Positions 16,575-27,237 of a DNA stretch of 64,000 bases are shown piece after piece. Below the pieces are notes generated by a model. That model was given only the letters and a program-made list of their open reading frames with translations. It was not told where the DNA came from and searched no databases. Positions within the stretch are counted from its first letter, which is position 1; each line of letters starts with the position of its first letter. The DNA is from Microbacterium aerolatum (GTDB lineage: Bacteria; Actinomycetota; Actinomycetes; Actinomycetales; Microbacteriaceae). The translations under genes were made by a program, and so were the position numbers. The stretch lies in NCBI RefSeq assembly GCF_007988825.1, contig NZ_BJUW01000004.1:186001-250000 (forward strand), given 5' to 3'.

Positions 16575-18719
16575 ATGACCGACTACGAAAAGATCGACTT
16601 CTCCCCCATCGTCGAGATCGCCGGCGACGAGGTCGTCACCCACTCCACCGTGCGCGACGTCCGCCTCGCATCCGGCAAGGTGCTCGCGCTGATCACACTC
16701 GACAACGGACGCGACCACACCCGGCCGAACACGCTGGGACCGGCGACCCTCACCGAGCTCGGTGAGACGCTCGCGGGTGTCAAGGCACGCGCAGCCGCCG
16801 GAGAGATCCAGGCGGTCGGAATCACCGGCAAGCAGTACATTCTGGCCGCCGGCGCCGACCTCTCGGACATCACCAAGCTGAACTCGAAGGATCAGGCGCG
16901 GCTCATCGCCCAGCTCGGTCACAAGGTGATCGGATCGCTCAGCGACCTCGGAGTGCCATCGTTCGCGTTCGTGAACGGTCTCGCGCTCGGCGGCGGTCTC
17001 GAGATCGCGCTGAACTCGACGTACCGTACCGTGGATGCCTCGGCGGCCGCGATCGCCCTGCCCGAAGTGTTCCTTGGGCTCATTCCCGGCTGGGGCGGCG
17101 CCTATCTGCTGCCGAACCTCATCGGCATCGAGAACGCTCTCGAGGTCGTCATCTCGAACCCGCTCAAGCAGAACCGGGTGCTGAAGCCGCAGCAGGCGTT
17201 CGACCTGGGCATCATGGACGCGATCTTCCCGGCCTCGAACTACCTGGAGAACTCGCTCGCCTGGGCGGACGGCGTTCTGAACGGCAAGGTCAAGGTCGAG
17301 CGCAAGAACGAGCCCGGCAAGATCGAGCGGCTCACCAAGTGGCCGATCGCGATCAAGGTGGCGCGCGGGATGCTGGAGTCGAAGATCGGCACCGTGCCGC
17401 GTTCGCCCTACCTGGCGCTCGAGCTGCTCGACAAGGCGCGCAGCGGCACGAAGGCCGAGGGCTTCGCCCGCGAGGACGAGGCACTCACCGAGCTCGTCGC
17501 CGGCGACCAGTTCGCGGCATCCATGTACGCGTTCGACCTGGTGCAGAAGCGCGCCAAGCGTCCCGTCGGCGCGCCCGACAAGACGCTGGCGAAGAAGGTC
17601 ACCAAGGTCGGCATCATCGGTGCAGGGCTCATGGCCAGCCAGTTCGCGCTGCTGTTCGTGCGCAAGCTGCAGGTGCCGGTGCTGATCACCGACCTCGATC
17701 AGGCGCGCGTCGACAAGGGCGTCGCCTACATCCACGAAGAGATCGGCAAGCTCGAGCAGAAGGGCCGGCTGGATGCCGACGCGGCGAACAAGCTCCGCGC
17801 CCTCGTGACCGGCACGACCGACAAGTCCCTGTATGCGGACTGCGACTTCGTGATCGAGGCCGTGTTCGAGGAGGTCGGAGTCAAGCAGCAGGTGTTCGGC
17901 GAGATCGAGCAGATCATCGCCGAGGACGCGATCCTCGCGACCAACACCTCGTCGCTGTCTGTCGAAGAGATCGGCGCCAAGCTCGCACACCCCGAGCGGC
18001 TGGTCGGATTCCACTTCTTCAACCCGGTGGCGGTCATGCCGCTCATCGAGATCGTGAAGACGCCGCAGACCTCCGAGGCGGCGCTGTCGACCGCGTTCGT
18101 CGTGGCGAAGGGCCTCGGCAAGAACGCCGTGCTCACCGCCGACGCTCCGGGGTTCGTCGTGAACCGTCTGCTGGCGAAGGTCATGGGCGAGGCTGCTCGC
18201 GCCGTGTACGAGGGCACGCCGGTGGCCGAGGTCGAGAAGGCCTTCGGCCCGCTCGGACTGCCGATGGGACCGTTCCAGCTGATCGACCTCGTCGGCTGGA
18301 AGGTCGCCGCGCACGTGCAGGACACCATGGTGCGCCACTTCCCGGACCGCTTCTACGCGAACGAGAACTTCCACGCTCTCGCCGAGCTCGATCAGGTCGT
18401 CGAGAAGGACAAGGGCGGCCGCGTCACGGGCTGGACGAAGGCGGCGGAGAAGGTGCTCAAGGGCAACGTCGGGTCGTCGCCGGCATCCGCCGAGACCATC
18501 CTCACCCGCGTGCAGGACGGACTCGCGCAGGAGATCAAGCTCATGCTCGATGAGAAGGTGGTCCCTGAGGTCGAGGACATCGACCTGTGCCTCATCCTCG
18601 GTGCCGGCTGGCCGTTCATCGATGGCGGCGCTTCGCCGTACCTCGATCGCGAGGGCGCCTCCGAGCGCGTTTTCGGAGCGACGTTCCACAACCCGCCGAT
18701 CCGCGGCATCGGCGGCTGA
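16575..18719 (+). CDS. fadB: multifunctional enoyl-CoA hydratase / 3-hydroxyacyl-CoA dehydrogenase (FadB-type)
   Basis: 714 residues. The N-terminal crotonase-fold hydratase has AAGADLSDITKL, NGLALGGGLEIAL and PEVFLGLIPGWGGAYLLP. The Rossmann domain starts at VGIIGAGLMASQFAL, then VIEAVFEE, ATNTSSLSV and HFFNPVAVMPL with the catalytic His. C-terminal 3HCDH domains include DAPGFVVNRLL. The ATG at 16575 was chosen; a GTG at 16563 in a GTGA overlap with the thiolase stop is a real alternative. A strong terminator follows at 18731-18768. Confidence 0.92.
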   Translation: MTDYEKIDFSPIVEIAGDEVVTHSTVRDVRLASGKVLALITLDNGRDHTRPNTLGPATLTELGETLAGVKARAAAGEIQAVGITGKQYILAAGADLSDITKLNSKDQARLIAQLGHKVIGSLSDLGVPSFAFVNGLALGGGLEIALNSTYRTVDASAAAIALPEVFLGLIPGWGGAYLLPNLIGIENALEVVISNPLKQNRVLKPQQAFDLGIMDAIFPASNYLENSLAWADGVLNGKVKVERKNEPGKIERLTKWPIAIKVARGMLESKIGTVPRSPYLALELLDKARSGTKAEGFAREDEALTELVAGDQFAASMYAFDLVQKRAKRPVGAPDKTLAKKVTKVGIIGAGLMASQFALLFVRKLQVPVLITDLDQARVDKGVAYIHEEIGKLEQKGRLDADAANKLRALVTGTTDKSLYADCDFVIEAVFEEVGVKQQVFGEIEQIIAEDAILATNTSSLSVEEIGAKLAHPERLVGFHFFNPVAVMPLIEIVKTPQTSEAALSTAFVVAKGLGKNAVLTADAPGFVVNRLLAKVMGEAARAVYEGTPVAEVEKAFGPLGLPMGPFQLIDLVGWKVAAHVQDTMVRHFPDRFYANENFHALAELDQVVEKDKGGRVTGWTKAAEKVLKGNVGSSPASAETILTRVQDGLAQEIKLMLDEKVVPEVEDIDLCLILGAGWPFIDGGASPYLDREGASERVFGATFHNPPIRGIGG

Positions 18720-18730
18720 CGCGTCGAGCT

Positions 18731-18768
18731 GAAAGGCGGGGTCGGGCGTTCGCCCGGCCCCGCCTTTC
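18731..18768 (+). terminator. Rho-independent terminator after fadB
   Basis: An 18-bp stem (GAAAGGCGGGGTCGGGCG with its complement, one G-T pair) and a two-base loop, starting 11 bases after the fadB stop. Confidence 0.85.
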
Positions 18769-18802
18769 GCTTGCTCAGTGGCGTTCGGCTGCTGAAGGAA
18801 GG

Positions 18803-18870
18803 CTTCGACTCCCTGCGGTCGCTCACCCCGTTTCGTCTGCGGCGCTCCGCGCCTCCGCTCAACGACCCGC
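18803..18870 (+). repeat. dispersed intergenic repeat unit, copy 1
   Basis: The unit runs TTCGACTC, a variable stretch, CGCTCA..CCGTTTCGTCT, a second variable stretch, then CGCTCAACGACCCGC. The same framework occurs twice more at 32004-32069 and, inverted, 32118-32187. All copies lie between 3' ends of convergent genes, here fadB and dxs. Confidence 0.75.
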
Positions 18871-18925
18871 AAAAGGCCTCTTCCGGCAGGGGCTCTTCCC
18901 GCAGGACTCCCCGCAGGACGCGGGG

Positions 18926-20866
18926 TCAGCGGCGCTCGCGCAGGGGGAGGTCGATCGCGCCGGTCTCGCCGGCGTGGCGGGCCACGGGGATCCGTGTGCC
19001 GAGAACCTGGGCGACGACATCCTGTGCGATCTTCGACGCCGTGAGCCCGGCATCCGCCAGAATCTGGTCGCGCGACGCGTGGTCGATGAACTCGTCCGGA
19101 AGTCCCAGTTCATCCACGGCCGTGTCGATACCGGCCTCGCGCAGTACCTGACGCACTCGCGTGCCGATGCCGCCGACGCGGATGCCGTCCTCCAGAGTGA
19201 TCACCAGGCGATGGCGGGCGGCGAGCTCGACGATCGACGGCTGCACCGGGATGGCCCAGCGCGGGTCGATGACCGTCGCACCGATGCCCTGCGCGCGCAG
19301 TCTCGCCGCGACATCCATCGCCAGCGCCGCGAACGGCCCGATCCCGACGATCAGCACGTCCTCGGACTCGCCGCGTGAGAGCACGTCGACGCCGTCATCC
19401 AGGCGTTCGATCGCCTCGATGTCGTCGGCGACGCCGCCCTTCGGGTATCGGATCACGGTGGGCGCGTCATCGACCGCCACTGCCTCTTCGAGGGCCTCGG
19501 CGAGGCGGGCGCCGTCGCGGGGTGCGGAGATGCGGATGTGCGGCACGATCTGCAGCATCGCCAGATCCCACATGCCGTGGTGGCTCGGACCGTCGGGACC
19601 GGTGACCCCGGCACGATCGAGCACGAAGGTCACGCCGGCCTTGTGGAGGGCGACGTCCATCAGCACCTGGTCGAAGGCGCGTCCCATGAAGGTCGCGTAC
19701 AGCGCGACGACCGGGTGCAGTCCGCCGTATGCGAGTCCTGCGGCGGAGGCGACGGCGTGCTGCTCGGCGATCCCGACGTCGTACACCCGCTCGGGGAAGC
19801 GCTCGGCGAACGGGGCGAGACCCGTCGGGCGCAGCATCGCGGCGGTCATGGCGATGACCCGCGGATTCTGCTCCCCCACACGCACCAGCGCGTCGGAGAA
19901 CACATCCGTCCAGCCCCGCGAGCTCGAGCCGAGCGGCTCGCCGGTGACCGGGTCGATGCGGTTCACAGCGTGGAACTGATCCGCTTCGTCGTCGCGGGCC
20001 GGCTGGTATCCGCGCCCCTTCTCGGTGATCGCGTGCACGATGACCGGCGCCCCGTAGGACTTCGCGAGCTCGAGCGTTTCGATCAGGGTGGGGATGTCGT
20101 GGCCGTCGACCGGGCCCAGGTACTTGATGTCGAGGTTCGAATACAGCGCCTCATTGTTCGTGAAGCGTGAGAGGAACCCGTGGGTTCCGCCGCGGACGCC
20201 GCGGAACAGCGCACGCCCGACGGGCCCGAACGCACGGAAGAACCGATCGGAGCGGTGGTGCAGGTCCTTGTATGCGCCGGCAGTGCGAACGCGGTTCAGA
20301 TAGCGCGACATGCCTCCGATGGTCGGGGCGTAGGAGCGTCCGTTGTCGTTGACGACGATCACGAGGTTGCGATCATTGTCATCGGTGATGTTGTTGAGCG
20401 CCTCCCACGTCATGCCTCCTGTGAGAGCTCCGTCGCCGACGACCGCGACGACGTGGCGATCGTCACGCCCGGTGGCCGACAGGGCGCGTGAGATGCCGTC
20501 TGCCCAGCTCAGCGAGCTCGATGCGTGCGAGGACTCCACGACGTCGTGCACGCTCTCGCTGCGCTGAGGGTAGCCGGCGAGACCGCCCCGTACGCGCAGC
20601 GCGGAGAAGTCCTGTCGCCCGGTGAGCAGCTTGTGCACGTACGACTGGTGCCCCGTGTCGAAGACGAACGGGTCGTCCGGGGACTCGAACACGCGATGCA
20701 GCGCGATCGTGAGCTCGACGACGCCGAGGTTCGGACCCAGGTGTCCCCCGGTCTGCGACACGTTCTCGACGAGGAACGTGCGGATCTCCTCAGCCAGTTC
20801 GGTCAGCTGCGATCGGCTGAGCCCATCGAGATCACGCGGTCCGGTGATGCCGGGAAGAATGGGCAT
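18926..20866 (-). CDS. dxs: 1-deoxy-D-xylulose-5-phosphate synthase
   Basis: 646 residues, a thiamine diphosphate enzyme making DXP from pyruvate and glyceraldehyde 3-phosphate at the entry to the MEP isoprenoid pathway. Evidence includes GGHLGPNLGVVELTIALH, the HQSYVHKLLTGR segment, the TPP motif VVGDGALTGGMTWEALNN, DVGIAEQHAV with the conserved Glu, and DGPSHHGMWD in the second half. Length is normal. AGGAGG lies five bases before the ATG at 20866, which decides the start over a GTG six bases further out. It is convergent with fadB across a repeat-containing spacer. Confidence 0.96.
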   Translation of the reverse strand: MPILPGITGPRDLDGLSRSQLTELAEEIRTFLVENVSQTGGHLGPNLGVVELTIALHRVFESPDDPFVFDTGHQSYVHKLLTGRQDFSALRVRGGLAGYPQRSESVHDVVESSHASSSLSWADGISRALSATGRDDRHVVAVVGDGALTGGMTWEALNNITDDNDRNLVIVVNDNGRSYAPTIGGMSRYLNRVRTAGAYKDLHHRSDRFFRAFGPVGRALFRGVRGGTHGFLSRFTNNEALYSNLDIKYLGPVDGHDIPTLIETLELAKSYGAPVIVHAITEKGRGYQPARDDEADQFHAVNRIDPVTGEPLGSSSRGWTDVFSDALVRVGEQNPRVIAMTAAMLRPTGLAPFAERFPERVYDVGIAEQHAVASAAGLAYGGLHPVVALYATFMGRAFDQVLMDVALHKAGVTFVLDRAGVTGPDGPSHHGMWDLAMLQIVPHIRISAPRDGARLAEALEEAVAVDDAPTVIRYPKGGVADDIEAIERLDDGVDVLSRGESEDVLIVGIGPFAALAMDVAARLRAQGIGATVIDPRWAIPVQPSIVELAARHRLVITLEDGIRVGGIGTRVRQVLREAGIDTAVDELGLPDEFIDHASRDQILADAGLTASKIAQDVVAQVLGTRIPVARHAGETGAIDLPLRERR

Positions 20867-21017
20867 CAGCACCTCCTGAACGTCTTCACCAGCCGCCTCC
20901 CCTGGGTTGGACGACGACCATTCGATGTTACCGCCGGTGCCAGGGAATACCCCGAGCGCGCACCGCGTATAGGCGTGTGCATTGTCAGCCGCCGGCCTCT
21001 ATGCCAGGCTCAAGCCG

Positions 21018-21310
21018 ATGAACCGCTCCCAGAAGGTTGCGGCGGCCGCGTCCGTGCTCACTGTCGCCGGCATTGCCGCTGTCGCTGCCCCTGCTGTCGC
21101 CTCCGTCGTGTCAGAGCTCGGCGGCTGGGCACTGTTCAACCAGCCCGCAGCCACTCCCACGGCTGCACCGACCGCTTCTGCATCTACAACGGGATGGCGC
21201 TCGACCTGCTGAACGGCTACAGCCACGGTGCTGTAATCCAGCCCCGTGACGTGCTCACGCTCAATGCGAACCTTGTGACCGACTGGGTTTACCCGCACGC
21301 AGACGAGTAG
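21018..21310 (+). pseudogene. small secreted-type protein gene, apparently frameshifted
   Basis: Frame one from 21018 encodes MNRSQKVAAAASVLTVAG and a signal-peptide-like Ala/Val stretch, then a Pro/Thr/Ala linker, and stops at 21212. The frame shifted back by one base continues coding-like (mostly G/C third positions) to a stop at 21310, reading DRFCIYNGMALDLLNGYSHG and ending DWVYPHADE. Neither half looks complete alone. A one-base indel or read error near 21150-21190 would join them. There is no slippery heptamer suggesting programmed frameshifting. A TTG at 20982 could extend the start; a TATAGG -10 candidate is at 20968. Function is unknown. Confidence 0.5.
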
Positions 21311-21323
21311 GCACAACGCACAA

Positions 21324-21353
21324 CGCCCCGCCCGGCCGGAGCCGAACGGGGCG
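21324..21353. terminator. terminator between the small secreted gene and acnA
   Basis: CGCCCCG at 21324-21330 pairs with CGGGGCG at 21347-21353 around a GC-rich loop that can itself pair partly. It lies between two convergent genes, 17 bases after the acnA stop on the minus strand. Confidence 0.6.
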
Positions 21354-21369
21354 CTTCATGGCGCAGAGA

Positions 21370-24201
<2,832 letters not shown>

Positions 24202-24275
24202 GAATCCGTCTCCTTCTGATCTGGGGAGCGACAGGCGCTTCCATCTTGCTCGCCTGGGCCGCCGGCGGCTAGCAA

Positions 24276-24297
24276 GGCGCACCTAACAGTGTGCGCC
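24276..24297. promoter_or_regulatory. inverted repeat in the acnA leader/promoter
   Basis: GGCGCAC at 24276-24282 and GTGCGCC at 24291-24297 flank CTAACAGT. On the acnA strand the loop reads TGTTAG, a possible -10 element. It could be a promoter with a dyad or a small hairpin at the 5' end of the message. Confidence 0.35.
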
Positions 24298-24323
24298 CGG
24301 CCAGGCCTCGGCGGAAGACCACA

Positions 24324-24347
24324 ATTTATCTTGATATCAAGATAAAT
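24324..24347. promoter_or_regulatory. 24-bp perfect palindromic operator between DUF3159 and acnA
   Basis: The half-site ATTTATCTTGAT is followed directly by its exact reverse complement. It lies 123 bases before the acnA start and four bases after the DUF3159 stop. Its AT content is far above the surrounding sequence. Symmetry and length fit a dimeric winged-helix (MarR/UrtR-type) or TetR-type repressor. A -10 like TAAATT overlaps the right half on the acnA strand. Confidence 0.7.
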
Positions 24348-24350
24348 CTA

Positions 24351-25097
24351 TCACGAACGGGATGCCGGATCCTTCGGCGACTCGCGGGGGTAGAGGGCGC
24401 GCACGACGAGCCAGGTGACGGCGATGAGCGGGGCGAACAGCGGCAGCCCCATGATCAGCTTGAGGGTGCCGAGTGCGGTGACCTGGTCAGTCAGGTACAG
24501 CGGCAGCTGCACAGCCAGCCGCGCGAAGAACAGCACGGCCCAGGCGATTCCGAGCCAGGTGAACGCGCGGCGCTTGCGCTTGTCGGCGCGCCACCCTGTG
24601 GCATCCCCCATGAGGAATCCGGCGGCGATCCCGATCAGCGACCAACCGACCAGCGCGGCGACGAGGAACACCGTGCCGTAGACGGCGTTGGTGATCAGGC
24701 CCGGCACGAAGTTGTCCGCACCGCGACCGGTCCACAGCGCGAGTCCGGCCGCCGCGCCGGCGGCGATCAGGCCGCCCAGCGCCGCCGCGGGCGGAGACTT
24801 CTGCACCAGGCGCACGACGGTGAACACGGCGGCGAGCCCGACCGAGACGCCGAGCGACAGGATGAGCGGGTCGGGACGAAGCGTGAACAGGACGACGAAC
24901 GCCAGGCTCGGCAACACGGATTCGAGGACGCCCCGCCATCCGCCGATCGCCGACCAGACGACCGTCTGCGTGTTGGCGTCGCCTGCCGGGTCGAGTCCCG
25001 CGCGACGAGCAGCACCACCCAGTGCCGCGCCGATAAGGTCCGAAGCGGATGCGGAATCGCGGTCCGCGTCAGGACCCTGGGCCTCCGGCGTGCTCAC
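24351..25097 (-). CDS. DUF3159 family membrane protein
   Basis: 248 residues. After a polar N-terminus of about 50 residues come six or seven hydrophobic helices (VLPSLAFVVLFTL, LILSLGVSVGLAAVFTVV, and so on), ending in a short charged tail. GWRGVLESVLPSLAFV, DFVP/NFVPGLITNAVYG-like and RKRRAFTWLGIAWAVLFF are typical of the actinobacterial DUF3159 family. Function is unknown. Its GTG overlaps the DUF3710 stop by four bases (GTGA), so it is translated with the dut operon. In some relatives an OB-fold gene sits between DUF3710 and DUF3159; it is absent here. Confidence 0.85.
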   Translation of the reverse strand: MSTPEAQGPDADRDSASASDLIGAALGGAARRAGLDPAGDANTQTVVWSAIGGWRGVLESVLPSLAFVVLFTLRPDPLILSLGVSVGLAAVFTVVRLVQKSPPAAALGGLIAAGAAAGLALWTGRGADNFVPGLITNAVYGTVFLVAALVGWSLIGIAAGFLMGDATGWRADKRKRRAFTWLGIAWAVLFFARLAVQLPLYLTDQVTALGTLKLIMGLPLFAPLIAVTWLVVRALYPRESPKDPASRS

Positions 25098-25684
25098 GCG
25101 GATCCGGGAGTGGCGGGCATCTTGAGCGGGATCAGATCGCGCGGCGGCATCGGAGATCCTCCGCGCACTACGACGATGGAGCGGAAAAGGTCCTCGACCT
25201 TGGCCGCCGCCTCAGGATCGGATGCCGCGGCGCCGCCGATCACACCGCGCAGGAACCAGCGCGGTCCGTCGACGCCGACGAAGCGGGCGAGGTTCAGCGT
25301 GGAGCCCTCGGAGGCGGGCCCCGGCACCTCCGCCAGAAGTTCCTTGCCCAGCGGTCCTTCGCGCTCTTCGACCCGGCCGCCCTGCTGACGCACCTGATCG
25401 ATCAGCTGCATCCGCGTCTCGTGCCAGAGGCCGAGCGTGCGCGGTGCGGCGAACGGCTGGACCTGCAGCGAGGAGTCCGCGTAGTCGAGCCCGACGGCCA
25501 CGATGCGCTTGGTCTGCTCTTCGACCTCGAGGCGCAGGTTGAGTCCTTCGCGAGGGAGGATCTTGATGCCGCCGAGGTCGATGTACGGACGGATCGGGTT
25601 CGCCTCGGACTCGTCGAACGGGCCCTCAGCGGCGCGGTTCGCCGGCGCCGACTTCGACGAGGGCTGGGTGATCTCTTCAGTCAT
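25094..25684 (-). CDS. DUF3710 family protein
   Basis: 196 residues, soluble, mixed alpha/beta. YIDLGGIKILPREGLNLRLEV, SSLQVQPFAAPRTLGLWHE and GVDGPRWFLRGVIGGAA are characteristic of DUF3710 proteins encoded next to dut in actinobacteria. No catalytic motif is apparent. The ATG overlaps the dut stop by four bases (ATGA) and its own stop overlaps DUF3159, giving a coupled three-gene run. Confidence 0.85.
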   Translation of the reverse strand: MTEEITQPSSKSAPANRAAEGPFDESEANPIRPYIDLGGIKILPREGLNLRLEVEEQTKRIVAVGLDYADSSLQVQPFAAPRTLGLWHETRMQLIDQVRQQGGRVEEREGPLGKELLAEVPGPASEGSTLNLARFVGVDGPRWFLRGVIGGAAASDPEAAAKVEDLFRSIVVVRGGSPMPPRDLIPLKMPATPGSA

Positions 25685-26154
25685 TTCGTGCTTCCTGCCT
25701 GCTCGGCGACAGGGGTCGCCGTCTGGTATCCGGTCGAGCCGAACCCGCTCGCACCGCGCGCACTGTCCGGAAGCTCGTCGACCGGGATGAAGTTCGCGCG
25801 GGTCACCGGCATGATGATCAGCTGAGCGATACGGTCCCCGACGGCCACATCGTACGCGCTCGAGCTGTCGGTGTTCAGCAGGCTCACCTTGATCTCACCG
25901 CGATAGCCGGCATCGACGGTTCCCGGAGAGTTGACGATCGTGATGCCGTGCTTGGCCGCCAGACCGCTGCGCGGAACGACGAACGCCGCGAACCCCTCCG
26001 GCAGAGCGATGCGGACCCCGGTCGCCACCAGCGCGCGCTCACCGGGCTCGAGACGGACGGCCTCGGCGGCGACGAGATCCGCTCCGGCGTCACCGGGATG
26101 GGCGTAGTGCGGCATGACAGACGCGATAATGGGAAGATCAACGGAATCGCTCAC
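25681..26154 (-). CDS. dut: dUTP diphosphatase
   Basis: 157 residues, trimeric dUTPase that removes dUTP and supplies dUMP. All five family motifs are present: HPGDAGADL, PRSGLAAKHG, GTVDAGYRGEI (catalytic Asp), GDRIAQL and the C-terminal P-loop-like RGASGFGSTG. The GTG at 26154 has a TAGCCT -10 ending six bases upstream (26166-26161), so the transcript is likely leaderless. It is the first gene of the dut-DUF3710-DUF3159 run and divergent from DUF3093. Confidence 0.95.
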   Translation of the reverse strand: MSDSVDLPIIASVMPHYAHPGDAGADLVAAEAVRLEPGERALVATGVRIALPEGFAAFVVPRSGLAAKHGITIVNSPGTVDAGYRGEIKVSLLNTDSSSAYDVAVGDRIAQLIIMPVTRANFIPVDELPDSARGASGFGSTGYQTATPVAEQAGSTK

Positions 26155-26160
26155 CAGACG

Positions 26161-26170
26161 AGGCTAGTGC
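26161..26170. promoter_or_regulatory. divergent promoter dut / DUF3093 with shared TA
   Basis: Minus strand TAGCCT (26166-26161) is the dut -10. On the plus strand TAGTGC (26165-26170) lies eight bases before the DUF3093 ATG and overlaps it at TA. The plus-strand hexamer lacks the final T, so that direction is less certain. Confidence 0.4.
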
Positions 26171-26178
26171 AGAACCCC

Positions 26179-26646
26179 ATGACCGACACGCGCATCCGCT
26201 ATCGCGAACGTCTTTCGCCGAGCCTGTGGATGCTGGTGACCGCCGCCGTCGCCGCTCCGATGCTCGCGCTGACGTTCACGCCCTACGGCGCACTGCCTGC
26301 GCTGCTCATCGGCGTCGCCGTCGCCGTGCTGCTGATCACGGCGCTCATCGCCGGCTCGCCCGCCATCCGCGTCGAGGGAACGGTCCTGCGCGCTGGTCGC
26401 GCGCACATCGACGCCCGCTGGCTCGGCGAGGTGACCGAGCTGAGCGGAGAGGACGCAAGAACCGCGCGTGGCTCAGGGCTGTCGGCGCGCGGCTGGCACC
26501 TGCTGCGCGGAGGCATCGACGGCGTCGTGGTCGTGCAGAACACCGACCCCGATGATCCAGTGACTTCCTGGACGATCTCGACGCGCACGCCCGACCGTCT
26601 CGCCGCTGCCATTCGCGACGCGGAGAGCGCGGCAGCGCGCGTCTGA
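26179..26646 (+). CDS. DUF3093 family membrane protein
   Basis: 155 residues. Two adjacent membrane helices lie at about 13-53 (SLWMLVTAAVAAPMLAL and LLIGVAVAVLLITALIAG), followed by a small soluble beta domain (IRVEGTVLRAGRAHID, SWTISTRTPDRLAAAI). This is the DUF3093 pattern, usually divergent from dut as here. Function is unknown. The ATG at 26179 begins the conserved TRIRYRERLSPS segment; upstream in-frame sequence is antisense to dut. Confidence 0.85.
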   Translation: MTDTRIRYRERLSPSLWMLVTAAVAAPMLALTFTPYGALPALLIGVAVAVLLITALIAGSPAIRVEGTVLRAGRAHIDARWLGEVTELSGEDARTARGSGLSARGWHLLRGGIDGVVVVQNTDPDDPVTSWTISTRTPDRLAAAIRDAESAAARV

Positions 26647-26746
26647 GAACCGCGCATACGTGCGCGCGACGGGCGCACGCGCCGCGCATACGACAATGCG
26701 CCCCTGGCCGGGTGGCCGGGGCGCATGAACGTGAGTGCGACTGCGG

Positions 26747-27040
26747 TCAGGCAGCGCACTCCTTGCAGATGGGGCCATCTGCTCCCTCGTGGTCGAGCTG
26801 CGAGCGGTGCTTCACGAGGAAACAGCTCATGCAGGTGAACTCGTCCTGCTGCGCGGGCAGCACGACGACATCGAGCTCGAGGTCGGAGAGGTCGGCTCCC
26901 GGGAGGTCGAAGCTGGACGGGTTGTCCGAGTCCTCATCACCGGTCGCGCCGGACAGTTTGTCCGGCACACGCTCCTTGAGGGCTTCGATCGACTCGGAGT
27001 CGTCTTCGCTCTTTCGGGGGGCGTCGTAATCGGTTGCCAT
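26747..27040 (-). CDS. DUF4193 family protein
   Basis: 97 residues. An acidic, disordered N-terminal half (MATDYDAPRKSEDDSESIE) is followed by LELDVVVLPAQQDEFTCMSCFLVKHRSQL and a closing CKEC, so two CxxC pairs form a likely zinc site. This is the conserved actinobacterial DUF4193 family; function is unknown. The ATG at 27040 has GGAG nine bases upstream, and the in-frame extension to 27205 is not conserved-looking. Confidence 0.85.
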   Translation of the reverse strand: MATDYDAPRKSEDDSESIEALKERVPDKLSGATGDEDSDNPSSFDLPGADLSDLELDVVVLPAQQDEFTCMSCFLVKHRSQLDHEGADGPICKECAA

Positions 27041-27237
27041 GCGGTAGATCTCCACTTTCATGGTGCTAGTGGGCGGTGCGCCGTCGGGTACGCGGCGGGC
27101 ATAGTTTGCACGATGACGGAGCATTTCGCAAATGCCGTTCGCGCCACAGATCAAACTGACGGCGCGCCCAGGGTATTCCCCGGTCCATGCGTGCACACGT
27201 GACACGATGTTCGCACACCCATCAGAGGGGCATTCGC

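Noticed and set aside
16542..18872. Long open frame on the minus strand opposite fadB
   Set aside because: Antisense shadow of a clearly identified gene; the product is a low-complexity mix of Arg, Glu, Leu and Val.
27121..27135. Inverted repeat GCATTT-CGC-AAATGC between DUF4193 and sepH
   Set aside because: Short arms and no clear relation to either promoter; could be chance.
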